From positions 1-35,013 of IMG/VR virus record IMGVR_UViG_3300028399_000020: a stretch of 35,013 bases of DNA; one strand, 5' to 3'. The notes under the pieces were generated by a model. The model was not told where the DNA came from, did no database searches, and saw only the letters and a list, made by a program, of their open reading frames with translations. Origin of the DNA: a virus. The stretch's first letter is position 1, and every line of letters starts with the position of its first letter. Positions 1 to 6,802 of the stretch are shown here, one piece after another. The position numbers and the translations under genes were made by a program.

Positions 1-127
1 TGTTGTCTCCTGGAACGTTGCATGGAGAAGTGGATTCTTGGCAGTTAAGAAGAAAAAGAAATGAAAGAGTATTTTAACCCATTTGGGAAGTTTTTTTGGT
101 CAAGGGTTCTCTCACACTTCCCTAATA
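1..127. repeat. Terminal direct overlap, left copy (circular contig)
   Basis: These 127 bases are identical to 34887-35013. An exact overlap of 127, a common assembler k-mer length, is best read as an assembly overlap of a circular or circularly permuted molecule rather than a biological terminal repeat. The unique circle is 34,886 bp. Positions 1-64 hold the 3' part of the small gene whose intact copy starts at 34840. Confidence 0.95.
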
Positions 128-672
128 CCCTCATTATCCTGGGCTTGCTTTCCCTGGTAGGCTGGAGCTTGTATATGTATCACCAGGGAAGGCAGGCAGG
201 GATAAGCTCTGTTACCCCAGAGGGATGGGTAAAAGCCGAGAAAAAAGTTTTTAACAAAACAAAGGTAAATGTTCCCGGGGCTAAAGAAGTTTTAGAAATC
301 ACCATCAATCCTAAAGAGGTCAAGAAAAGCGTTAAGCAGTCAAAGCCGTTAAAGGTCGTAGTTGCCAGGCGAGAGTATGATTATCTCGGCAGAAAGCCGG
401 AAATTGAAAGTTTAACGGTATCTAATGCAAGCTCTCTTTTTGCTCCCAGGCTTGGCGTTATTGCCACTAATCAGGGGCTTGGCGTGGATTTACAAGTGAT
501 TAAGTGGCAGAGGCTTACCGGTGATATAATCGCTACCCAGAGGCCATTTCTGGGGGTAGGAGCGGGATATTATTTAACCCAGAGTATTAAGGCAGAAGTA
601 GGCGGGGGGGTAGTGCTGGATAGCCAGGCACAAGCCCCAGGATTATTTGTCGGATTGTCTTTTATGTTCTAA
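61..672 (+). CDS. Membrane-anchored protein with beta-barrel-like C-terminus; possible spanin or envelope protein
   Basis: A protein of 203 residues. One hydrophobic segment lies at about residues 23-41 after a basic/aromatic N-terminus. A charged, Lys-rich middle (about 55-105) follows. The C-terminal 75 residues are Gly-rich alternating beta strands and end in the residues GLSFMF. A terminal Phe after amphipathic strands is typical of outer-membrane beta proteins. The start ATG overlaps the stop of the preceding 36-residue membrane peptide (ATGA), so the two are probably translated together. It closes the rightward late operon and overlaps the convergent gene 643-831 by 30 nt. An inner-membrane anchor plus an outer-membrane-like C-terminus would suit a spanin-like lysis role, but no family was recognised and a virion or envelope protein is equally possible. 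Confidence 0.75.
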   Translation: MKEYFNPFGKFFWSRVLSHFPNTLIILGLLSLVGWSLYMYHQGRQAGISSVTPEGWVKAEKKVFNKTKVNVPGAKEVLEITINPKEVKKSVKQSKPLKVVVARREYDYLGRKPEIESLTVSNASSLFAPRLGVIATNQGLGVDLQVIKWQRLTGDIIATQRPFLGVGAGYYLTQSIKAEVGGGVVLDSQAQAPGLFVGLSFMF

Positions 673-831
673 GGGTTTATAGGCTTCTATTATATTATCA
701 CCCTTAATAGTAATTGCCAACTCCTCCTCCTGGATAAACTCCCGCACTTCCTGCTCAGTGGGAAAGCTAAAGGTGTGGGTTAATTGAACATACCATCCAT
801 CAGCGCATTTATAGGCTTTAATGAATTTCAT
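643..831 (-). CDS. Small hypothetical protein, last gene of the early leftward operon
   Basis: A 62-residue soluble protein, not recognised. Its ATG overlaps the stop of the gene at 828-1028 by 4 nt (ATGA), the pattern seen through much of this operon, so translation is probably coupled. Its 3' end runs 30 nt into the convergent gene 61-672, and I see no terminator hairpin between them. The N-terminal half (residues Lys2-Thr20) looks beta-rich and the middle helical and acidic (EQEVREFIQEEE). Confidence 0.6.
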   Translation of the reverse strand: MKFIKAYKCADGWYVQLTHTFSFPTEQEVREFIQEEELAITIKGDNIIEAYKPLEHKRQSDK

Positions 832-1028
832 AACTCAACCCCCAGATAGTCCAAAATCTTCTCTATCTTTTTTTTCAGCGCTTCCACTTCTTGTTTGAGC
901 CGTGCTATATCCAAGTCACTCTGTCTCACGTCAACCAGTGGAACTTGTCCCTCTATCGCCTTTGCAGGGCAATCCCATTTATGCCCTCCTGTTGTAGTCA
1001 TGTTACAGTAAGGACAACTTTTAATCAT
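828..1028 (-). CDS. Zinc-knuckle plus coiled-coil protein
   Basis: With the ATG at 1028 the product is 66 residues. The N-terminus carries CPYC, then H and C (SCPYCNMT...GHKWDCPAK), a likely one-zinc knuckle. The C-terminal half is a heptad-patterned helix (about residues 38-62) that should form a coiled coil. A longer reading from further upstream lacks these features and runs through the neighbouring gene. The start follows an AAGGGAAG site and the upstream stop by 4 nt. Probably a small dimeric nucleic-acid-binding or adaptor protein; no specific function can be given. Confidence 0.6.
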   Translation of the reverse strand: MIKSCPYCNMTTTGGHKWDCPAKAIEGQVPLVDVRQSDLDIARLKQEVEALKKKIEKILDYLGVEL

Positions 1029-1242
1029 GGTTACTTCCCTTTTTATCCTCCTCCGCCGCAAGGTAAAAGCCTGCCAGAAATAGCATGGCCGGGAGTATCC
1101 AAAAACCCCATCTAAATGAATAAGTATCATTAGGAATATTGACCTTGAAAACGAACTGGGAATAAAAGTAGATTGTACAGTTTGTAAGCACACCTATTGC
1201 CCCGCCAATGATTCCTACCAAAAATGCTTTCATAAAATCTAT
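1021..1242 (-). CDS. Two-helix small membrane protein
   Basis: A 73-residue protein from the ATG at 1242, which has an AGGAGGG site 8 nt upstream. Two hydrophobic segments are visible: about residues 5-27 (Gly-rich) and about 46-63, with a short polar stretch between and a charged tail (EEDKKG). The size and two-helix layout resemble small phage holins or superinfection-exclusion proteins. Its place in the early, not the late, operon argues for a membrane function during takeover. It overlaps the next gene by 8 nt. No family recognised. Confidence 0.6.
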   Translation of the reverse strand: MDFMKAFLVGIIGGAIGVLTNCTIYFYSQFVFKVNIPNDTYSFRWGFWILPAMLFLAGFYLAAEEDKKGSNHD

Positions 1243-1249
1243 CATTTGC

Positions 1250-1444
1250 TCAGCCCTCCTTCTCATTTCCTCTGGATGGAAGCACTTCAACTCTCAAGCC
1301 AATACCATTTTTAGGTAACCACCTGCTTCCAATAAACTTTTTAATTTTTATTGCGGTTGGAGTTTCTTCAATAACCCTAACCTCTTTAGTAATATGCCAC
1401 AGACCTATTTCAAAATCTCTTTCTCTAACCAACGCCCTTTTCAT
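1250..1444 (-). CDS. Small hypothetical protein
   Basis: A 64-residue protein from the ATG at 1444, which overlaps the stop of the YopX-like gene (ATGA) and follows a GGAGAAGGG stretch. An in-frame start at 1468 is possible but less well placed. Composition is basic and beta-rich, with a core of the type EVRVIEETPTAIKIKK. No motif recognised. Confidence 0.5.
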   Translation of the reverse strand: MKRALVRERDFEIGLWHITKEVRVIEETPTAIKIKKFIGSRWLPKNGIGLRVEVLPSRGNEKEG

Positions 1445-1935
1445 TTTCCCTTCTCCTTCAACAACCAAAGATTATCACTAACGTTGCCGATTATTTTACA
1501 TCTGACTGCCCTTAGAGAAACATCCATTTCTCCAACAACAAAGCACCCATTTTTAAACTTTACCATTCCCACTGGTTCTTTTATTTCACTCCACATCTTG
1601 AACCCATCATGGGAAACCTTTTTCACAATATCCCACTCATAAATCTCTTTACCTTCCCATTCTTCTTTAGTTTTTCCTTTATCCAACCATTCTCTCTGTT
1701 CTAACCTCAACTCCTCCCACTTTGCTTTGTCTTTCAACCCTGTATATTGCCCAACGGTTTCGGGAAAAACCTCATGATAGCCCACAATTCCCGGGATAAT
1801 ATTACCCACTGGAAATATGCCACTATCTTTCAGGTCTATAATATAAACCTTCTGATTGTAAGGGTTTTTATAATAATACCCATAAACCCACTCACCATTA
1901 TCTTTTCTTTTACCCCTGAACTTAATCTCTCTCAT
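1441..1935 (-). CDS. YopX-family protein
   Basis: A 164-residue protein. The N-terminus, MREIKFRGKRKDNGEWVYGY, is the diagnostic opening of the YopX family (first described in Bacillus phage SPbeta and common in phages and mobile elements). The C-terminal half has the usual small beta domain, with EIYEWDIVK and a later VKFKNGCF strand. Start at 1935 because it directly precedes the conserved opening and has an AGGAGGTGGAG site; a longer frame upstream overlaps the neighbour. Family function is not established. It is a typical accessory early gene. Confidence 0.85.
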   Translation of the reverse strand: MREIKFRGKRKDNGEWVYGYYYKNPYNQKVYIIDLKDSGIFPVGNIIPGIVGYHEVFPETVGQYTGLKDKAKWEELRLEQREWLDKGKTKEEWEGKEIYEWDIVKKVSHDGFKMWSEIKEPVGMVKFKNGCFVVGEMDVSLRAVRCKIIGNVSDNLWLLKEKGK

Positions 1936-2356
1936 TCTCCACCTCCTGATTTTTACACTGTTCACATAAAAACTTCCAATCTGCCTGATATACATCCTTT
2001 CGTGATGTTGGCTTAATTCTGGTTAATATTGTGGTTGCCCATTCCTGATAACATGTATCACATAAAACCGTCTTTTCCCTGACTTTTGCAAGAACTATAC
2101 TCACTTTATCCATCGTTCTCCTCCCCATCCTTCTCAACATTTCTTCTCTACAGGCATTCCAAATACCTGCCCCGCACGAACAGGCTTCTTCCCGTGGGCT
2201 ACATTCACAATTCATTTCATTAGGCACTAAAGAACGGGCGTAGGTTTTGGCATATTCCTTAAAAAACTCAAATAATGCCTCAATTTCGCAGCTTAACAAA
2301 TAATCTGCATCTACCAAACATTCTCTAAGCCTTTCCTTAAATTCTTCAATCTCCAT
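1922..2356 (-). CDS. Cys-rich, probable zinc-binding hypothetical protein
   Basis: A 144-residue protein. The N-terminal 45 residues are acidic helix. The middle holds a Cys cluster (CECSPREEACSCGAG), and the C-terminal part has two CxxC pairs (CDTC, CEQC), so two zinc sites are plausible. It starts with a good AGGAGGGTGAAGG site. It overlaps the upstream gene by 46 nt and the downstream YopX gene by 14 nt. No family recognised; nucleic-acid or protein adaptor roles are both possible. Confidence 0.65.
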   Translation of the reverse strand: MEIEEFKERLRECLVDADYLLSCEIEALFEFFKEYAKTYARSLVPNEMNCECSPREEACSCGAGIWNACREEMLRRMGRRTMDKVSIVLAKVREKTVLCDTCYQEWATTILTRIKPTSRKDVYQADWKFLCEQCKNQEVENERD

Positions 2357-2553
2357 CCTTCACCCTCCTCTTTATATCCTGGCAACGGCTCGGTATAATC
2401 GGTAGAAGCTGACCATCTGTATGGTTGTGGATGGATAACATCCGCCGCATTACTGCCACATCGTGGACAAGGAAGGTAGCCCATACTTGGAAACATATCA
2501 CAAATAGGGACTCTATCATAAATCATCCCACAATTTGCACATTTTACTCGCAT
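2311..2553 (-). CDS. Zinc-ribbon protein
   Basis: An 80-residue protein opening with CANCG (about residues 5-9) and CPRCGS (about 29-34), a classical two-CxxC zinc ribbon. A Pro/Tyr-rich linker and a short basic tail follow. The ATG has a strong AGGAGGAG site. The last 46 nt overlap the next gene in another frame, which is unusually long for this operon. A one-domain ribbon this small most often binds nucleic acid or recruits a partner; a specific role cannot be assigned. Confidence 0.65.
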   Translation of the reverse strand: MRVKCANCGMIYDRVPICDMFPSMGYLPCPRCGSNAADVIHPQPYRWSASTDYTEPLPGYKEEGEGWRLKNLRKGLENVW

Positions 2554-2610
2554 TTCACTCCTCCTTAAAAAAGCATTTTCTTGTAATGCTCACGATAATC
2601 ATCTAAAAAC

Positions 2611-2859
2611 TTATCTTTCCTTTTTCCTGTCGTTGGTATCATCCTTCACCTCTTCCTTTTCTGCATGTAGGCATGCTGAACATCTAAAACATTTCAATCC
2701 ATCTTTCTGTAAAAGAACTTTCTCCCCGCCTAAAAAGGAGAATAGATTACAGGTTGACATAAATAATATGTAGTTATCAGGCATGATATATGGACATTTA
2801 GAACTACAATATTTCCCTACTGTATAAATTTCCGCTTCAATCCTGATTTTTTTCTTCAT
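2611..2859 (-). CDS. Cys-rich hypothetical protein
   Basis: An 82-residue protein with Cys pairs at CSSKC (about residues 18-22), a lone Cys at about 37, and CFRCSAC (about 57-63). The tail is highly charged (EKEEVKDDTNDRKKER). Zinc or iron-sulfur binding is possible. The start has a GGAGGTGAAG site. 21 nt separate it from the upstream gene. Not recognised. Confidence 0.55.
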   Translation of the reverse strand: MKKKIRIEAEIYTVGKYCSSKCPYIMPDNYILFMSTCNLFSFLGGEKVLLQKDGLKCFRCSACLHAEKEEVKDDTNDRKKER

Positions 2860-2880
2860 ACTTCACCTCCATACCTGTTA

Positions 2881-3339
2881 TCATTCAACTTTCAACTCCT
2901 CTCCAAGTTGCCCTCTTAAAAATATCGTGCCTTCAGGACATTTATTAAGCCCTGATGCATTACAATCCGCCGGAGCATCGTCCCAATCATCACCCCAACA
3001 ATCTGTTAATTTAGCCTCTTTGGGGATTAGGGCTATTATTAACATAGGCTTTTCTTTTAATAGCCCGGCCTCAGCAAGGGACATAACCTCTGCTTGAGAT
3101 ACCATGGAATTGGAAAGGCTATCACCCCGAAAATAAGCAAGTTTATATTTCGCCAGGTCAATATTACCAATTCTCATTTCCGATGTAATTCTTTTAATAA
3201 ATTTTCCTACCAGTTCTTCTTCTTTTCTACAACACTTATATTGCTCCCCAATTTCTGTATTCTTTGCTGTTGCCCTAATTGCACTAAGTTCAGTTAAAAG
3301 AGACCTTATTTCTATACAAATCCTCTCCTCTAATTTCAT
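2881..3339 (-). CDS. Hypothetical phage protein with acidic WGDDWDDAP motif
   Basis: A 152-residue protein. The N-terminal half is helical. The C-terminal part carries the acidic run WGDDWDDAPADCNA and a Cys, of a kind I associate with small conserved phage proteins without known function. The ATG overlaps the stop of the Lar-like gene (ATGA). No catalytic motif can be named; the acidic patch could be metal-binding or DNA-mimicking, which is inference only. Confidence 0.6.
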   Translation of the reverse strand: MKLEERICIEIRSLLTELSAIRATAKNTEIGEQYKCCRKEEELVGKFIKRITSEMRIGNIDLAKYKLAYFRGDSLSNSMVSQAEVMSLAEAGLLKEKPMLIIALIPKEAKLTDCWGDDWDDAPADCNASGLNKCPEGTIFLRGQLGEELKVE

Positions 3340-3650
3340 TTCTCTCCCCTCACTTCTCTTTTATTCCAGTCTTTTACAACCCCATAATATTTTAAACTTG
3401 CTGTAACTTCAACTCCTATATAGCCAGATTCTGAGGCTGATTTGCCATCAATAACTAAGTTATTTGGAGAATAAGAATGAGGTTTTAATTCAAGCGGTAA
3501 ATCTTCTTTACTAAACAATATTGTAGCATATCTATTTTCTATTGTTGCACCACAATTTGTACATCTCAATACAATAGTAGTAATGTCAAGAGGTCGTATT
3601 AAATCTGTCCCACCACAAAATGGGCAAGGTTTTAAAATATCATAATTCAT
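3336..3650 (-). CDS. Lar-like restriction-alleviation-type zinc ribbon
   Basis: A 104-residue protein. It opens with LKPCPFCGG (residues 6-14), then CTNCGA (about 30-35), and ends with a WNKR motif. This Cys/Gly arrangement followed by a C-terminal W-N-x-R is the signature of the Lar-like family. Lar of phage Rac modulates host type I restriction, but many relatives are of unknown function, so the anti-restriction role is only suggested here. Between the ribbon and the WN motif there is an insert of about 50 residues. It sits in the early operon where host-defence counter-measures would be expected. Confidence 0.75.
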   Translation of the reverse strand: MNYDILKPCPFCGGTDLIRPLDITTIVLRCTNCGATIENRYATILFSKEDLPLELKPHSYSPNNLVIDGKSASESGYIGVEVTASLKYYGVVKDWNKREVRGEK

Positions 3651-3862
3651 CTCTCTCCTCCCTTATCTATCCATTTCCCAACAACCCTTCGTCCGCAATC
3701 AAACTCAATTTTAAATGACCCAACACGGGCTAAAAACCTCAACCCTCTCGCATATGTAGATACACCGAAAGAGTCGCCCTTATCCCCACTCACAGTGCAG
3801 GCCTGGCGGAGACAATCATAAAGTAATAACTCTAATTCTTTAATCTCGCTTACCCTACTCAA
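3647..3862 (-). CDS. Small hypothetical protein, TTG start
   Basis: A 71-residue protein beginning at a TTG that overlaps the stop of the upstream gene, with an AGGAGG site 7 nt before it. The C-terminal part is basic and beta-like (RFLARVGSFKIEFDCGRR). No family recognised. Tight overlap on both sides supports it as a real operon member. Confidence 0.5.
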   Translation of the reverse strand: MSRVSEIKELELLLYDCLRQACTVSGDKGDSFGVSTYARGLRFLARVGSFKIEFDCGRRVVGKWIDKGGER

Positions 3863-4173
3863 AACAGCCTCCTTTGCCTTTTCTCCTCCTCAGGTATCGC
3901 ATACCAGAACCGATACCAAGGGGGAGCGTCTGGAAACTTTGAGGGCACTTTCTCCCTGAAAAGCACAGGGGTCATAAAGTTAAGCGTGAGGATTTTCCCG
4001 TCCACATCCACCACTGCCTTATACCCCTGCGCCAGGTAGCCCCGTATCCGGTCGTTTAGCGAAAACTTTTTACCATGCGGGCTATGAATCTTGATATACA
4101 GCCGCCTGCTCACGGGGTCAATTCTCACCGGTTGCCCTCGTAGTTTCAAGGTTATTAACTTGCTCCTTCCCAT
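3859..4173 (-). CDS. Basic hypothetical protein
   Basis: A 104-residue, strongly basic protein with several short beta strands in the N-terminal two thirds and a Trp/Tyr-rich tail (PPWYRFWYAIPEEE). The ATG lies 6 nt after the stop of the previous gene with only a weak GGGGTAAG site. Its codon choice is more G+C-rich than that of its neighbours by eye, which may indicate separate acquisition. Not recognised. Confidence 0.55.
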   Translation of the reverse strand: MGRSKLITLKLRGQPVRIDPVSRRLYIKIHSPHGKKFSLNDRIRGYLAQGYKAVVDVDGKILTLNFMTPVLFREKVPSKFPDAPPWYRFWYAIPEEEKRQRRLF

Positions 4174-4179
4174 TCTTGC

Positions 4180-4662
4180 TTACCCCACAGCTTCTGCAAA
4201 TCTACACGCTAAAAACTTCGCCTTCTCCTCAGAATCTATATGCAACCACCCATTCTTAAACCATCCTCTCACTATTTCTATGTCCTGCTTTTCCTTTTCA
4301 TACGCCATACATCCTTCAAGCCAGCCGTGAGAAAGTATCACCAAATCTGGATTATATTGTATTTTATCTCCTACTTTGAACCCAAATATAGCCCTGTGCG
4401 ACCACCCATACCATTTTTGCTCTTTTTTACAAAACCCAATACTACAAACACGGTCTTTCTTGTGCGCCTTCTCTGGGAGAATGCCCTTTTTAACACAGAG
4501 AAAATGAGCAGTTTTACTATTGCCGATGTAGTCTCCATCATGGTTATATGCCACAGTCATCCAAACATTCCCTACCAATTCTCTCTGTAGAATATATCCA
4601 GCCTTAAACTTCTTAGTCCATTTCACTTGTTTACAACCTTCATAAATACTCTTTACTCTCAT
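4180..4662 (-). CDS. Conserved-looking hypothetical phage protein
   Basis: A 160-residue protein with a GGAGGGTGATAAC start region. The centre contains SIGFCKKEQKWYGWSHRAI followed by GFKVGDK. I have an impression of this Trp/His-rich block from other phage accessory proteins but cannot name a family. The C-terminus contains GWFKNGWLHIDSEEKAKFLA, a short helix. Function unknown. Confidence 0.6.
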   Translation of the reverse strand: MRVKSIYEGCKQVKWTKKFKAGYILQRELVGNVWMTVAYNHDGDYIGNSKTAHFLCVKKGILPEKAHKKDRVCSIGFCKKEQKWYGWSHRAIFGFKVGDKIQYNPDLVILSHGWLEGCMAYEKEKQDIEIVRGWFKNGWLHIDSEEKAKFLACRFAEAVG

Positions 4663-4675
4663 GTTATCACCCTCC

Positions 4676-5014
4676 TTATTCCCATAAGTATATCCTCAAT
4701 CCCCTTTTAGGCTGATTAACTAACCACTTAACATCTACCTTTCCGTCCTCTGCAAGTAGCCCCCAGCGTTTCAAAGCACCGATAACAAGCTCTTCGTTCC
4801 TGGCCTCCGCCTTCCCCGGGTAACAAAGCTCTACACAACACTGCTTAAAACACTTCCACTCGCTTACCCCCTGCCGGTTCAGTGCATCCTTAATCACCCA
4901 GTTCCAGATACCCTTCATTTCCAACTGCCTCTCCCAGGACATCTCTAAAAACCGTTGTTCCGTAGGTGGCAGGTAGGGGCTAAATAAGATTAAATCCGCC
5001 CAATTAGTCTGCAT
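4676..5014 (-). CDS. Degenerate RusA-like paralogue, probably without nuclease activity
   Basis: A 112-residue protein clearly related to its upstream neighbour (5004-5390). Both share ADL-L--P--PPT near the start, then GIWNWVI, ALNR-G, a GAL/DAL helix, and end in IYLWE. The active neighbour carries the RusA acidic cluster (RRDKDN and DDS). This copy has EARNEE and AEDGK at the corresponding place, so the paired Asp residues of the active site are gone. RusA acts as a dimer, so this copy could be a regulatory heterodimer partner or a decaying duplicate. It has a good GGAGGAG start site and an intact frame, which argues against simple decay. Confidence 0.7.
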   Translation of the reverse strand: MQTNWADLILFSPYLPPTEQRFLEMSWERQLEMKGIWNWVIKDALNRQGVSEWKCFKQCCVELCYPGKAEARNEELVIGALKRWGLLAEDGKVDVKWLVNQPKRGLRIYLWE

Positions 5015-5390
5015 TTTCTCCTCCTTCCCATAGATATATTTTTAACTCTTTCTTTTCCTGCTTTAGCTTCACATCCCAATTTACCTCAATATCCTTCACG
5101 CTATCATCTTTAATGAGTCCCCTATTTTTCAGGGCGTCAAGAATAATTTTCATGTTCGCATTATCCTTATCTCGCCTGATATTATCCTTGTAGCTAAATA
5201 CCACATACACTTTCTTATACTGTGTTTGGGGGTAACCTTTAATCCCTGCACGATTTAAGGCCTCATAGATTACCCAATTCCAAATACCCCCTAACTCCCT
5301 CCGTTTAGCCCAGTGCATACGCATGAATTTGTTCCAGGTAGGGGGCATATCAGGGGTAGTTAAAACTAAGTCAGCAGTTTCAGTTTTCAT
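5004..5390 (-). CDS. rusA: RusA-family Holliday junction resolvase
   Basis: A 128-residue protein of typical RusA length. The motif RRDKDN (about residues 72-77) followed by LDALKNRGLIKDDS provides the catalytic Asp residues that coordinate metal in RusA. RusA dimers cut four-way junctions symmetrically and resolve recombination or replication intermediates before packaging. Its position next to an annealing-type protein, an ssDNA-binding protein and a RecB-like nuclease forms a complete phage recombination set. It overlaps the gene on each side by 11 nt. The N-terminal PPTWNKF segment matches the usual RusA opening. Confidence 0.88.
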   Translation of the reverse strand: MKTETADLVLTTPDMPPTWNKFMRMHWAKRRELGGIWNWVIYEALNRAGIKGYPQTQYKKVYVVFSYKDNIRRDKDNANMKIILDALKNRGLIKDDSVKDIEVNWDVKLKQEKKELKIYLWEGGENAD

Positions 5391-6600
5391 TTTTACTTCT
5401 CTCCATGCTTTCCGTTAGAATTTCGCTAAACTTCTCAGGAAGTGATGGGCTAATCACCATAGACAGGTAAGGCTTTGCAATCTTTGGGTGTTTCCTCAAC
5501 AGTTCTGATACACAGATAGCCCCATCTTTTACCCACTCCTCGCCCAGCCCTGGCAGTTTTTCAAACCACAGTTCGGGAATGGGGTTGCCGTCCCTGTCAA
5601 AGCGGGGAGCGATATACACTTTCACCTTGTCGTTTTCAAATATTTCCTCCTCTTTGGTGGTAGGCTCTTCTTTCTGTTCTTCTTTTAGTTTTTCCTGCAC
5701 CCCTGCTATATCATCCAGCCAGTTCACTACCAACTGTTTCTCATCGTTGGTTAATTCCTTAGATGATTTCTTATTAAAGTTATACTTAAGGAATTCACGA
5801 TATTCTTCATCGGGCACTTTAGTAACAGAAAGCAGGGTATGAATTACTTTTATTAGCCGTTTACTTTCTCTCTCTATCTCCTCAGCGGTAGGCTCTGGTT
5901 CTTCCCCTACAATTTCCTGTGCCTCCTGCACTTCCAAGTTCTCTGTAACCTTTGCGTCTTTGGGGAGTGGGGTTTCTGGCACTATATCAATCACGTCTCC
6001 AAATTCCTCTATATCCTGGGTAAACAATTCACTAAGCCGTCCAGCGGAGAGGGCAGCGTCAACCAAAGACCGCTTTTTTGCCATTTTTAGTAAGGTATTT
6101 ACCTGGCTGTATATATCATCATTTTCTATCCTGTAAACATAATACTTCTTCCCACTCTTAGCTGTTTTTAGCTTCTTCACCAACGTGTTTTTTGCTATCC
6201 CAGCAGGCACTTCACTCTCAAATACCCACCTATACCGATACTTGCTTTCCTTGCTATTACAACTCCCCAATCCCGTGGAGACAATCTTACCGCTTGCAAT
6301 GTTACGTAGTGTGCATTTCACGGTATAGTGGAAAAATGGTTTATCCCAGTCCTCAACAGAATTAAGAATCTCATACTCATCACTCAACCCCAGCAATTTA
6401 GCAATCTTCTCCGCTCCCGGCTTTAATAGGGATGGCTTATCACACCCGGGTATTTTCCCGAAATCATGCCCCTCTTTTAGGCTTTTCCTAACTAAGGATT
6501 GAAAATTCTGTATTGCCTGCAACCGTTGCTTAACCTCCTGGGTAGAGGGTAAGGTAGCGTCCTTGTAAATTACAACCTCAGTAGCCTTCTCCTTCACCAT
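5380..6600 (-). CDS. Putative ssDNA-annealing recombination protein
   Basis: A 406-residue protein. Residues about 38-60 (GHDFGKIPGCDKPSLLKPGAEKIAKL) and about 110-125 (GLGSCNSKESKYR) are blocks I recognise from a widespread phage and mobile-element family of uncertain name. A later helix, NTLLKMAKKRSLVDAAL (about 168-184), resembles the K-R-rich helix of Rad52-fold annealing proteins. The C-terminal half is an acidic, Glu/Pro-rich linker and then a small domain. Adjacent genes for a RecB-like nuclease, PC4-like protein and RusA fit a two-component recombinase. The annealing role is inference from fold impression and context; no catalytic motif proves it. Confidence 0.6.
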   Translation of the reverse strand: MVKEKATEVVIYKDATLPSTQEVKQRLQAIQNFQSLVRKSLKEGHDFGKIPGCDKPSLLKPGAEKIAKLLGLSDEYEILNSVEDWDKPFFHYTVKCTLRNIASGKIVSTGLGSCNSKESKYRYRWVFESEVPAGIAKNTLVKKLKTAKSGKKYYVYRIENDDIYSQVNTLLKMAKKRSLVDAALSAGRLSELFTQDIEEFGDVIDIVPETPLPKDAKVTENLEVQEAQEIVGEEPEPTAEEIERESKRLIKVIHTLLSVTKVPDEEYREFLKYNFNKKSSKELTNDEKQLVVNWLDDIAGVQEKLKEEQKEEPTTKEEEIFENDKVKVYIAPRFDRDGNPIPELWFEKLPGLGEEWVKDGAICVSELLRKHPKIAKPYLSMVISPSLPEKFSEILTESMERSKNEN

Positions 6601-6601
6601 A

Positions 6602-6802
6602 TCACTCCTCCTTTAGCTCAAATAGAGCCGCTATTAAATCATCCAGCTGGTCAGGGCGTATCGTTACACCCTGCTTGCTTATCTTCCATTCTCCCGTTTC
6701 CTTGTCCTTGTAGAACGTTCTTATATCAATGTATTTATAGCCTTTATATTCCTTCTTCTCTATTCTGATTTCCTTAAAATCTGTCTTTTTAATTGTTGGC
6801 AC
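6602..6802 (-). CDS. PC4/p15-like ssDNA-binding protein
   Basis: A 66-residue protein starting at a GTG (6802) with a GGAGG site 7 nt upstream; longer readings from this frame run backwards through the nuclease gene and are Arg-rich nonsense. The core YKGYKYIDIRTFYKD, then WKISKQGVTI and a final helix PDQLDDLIAALFEL, reproduces the PC4 pattern: a beta sheet ending in KKGI-like turn and one helix. Such proteins bind ssDNA as dimers and occur in phages alongside recombination enzymes. It lies between the nuclease and the putative annealing protein, so it may protect the resected strand. Confidence 0.75.
   Translation of the reverse strand: MPTIKKTDFKEIRIEKKEYKGYKYIDIRTFYKDKETGEWKISKQGVTIRPDQLDDLIAALFELKEE

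Noticed and set aside
1-127. Biological direct terminal repeat of 127 bp
   Set aside because: The length equals a common assembler k-mer and the repeat splits coding genes without special features, so an assembly overlap is more likely.
4240-4590. Plus-strand frames opposite the early operon (also 1394-1642, 7590-7937, 8146-8505)
   Set aside because: Phe/Ser/Pro-rich translations of the antisense strand with no ribosome sites, opposite well-supported minus-strand genes.
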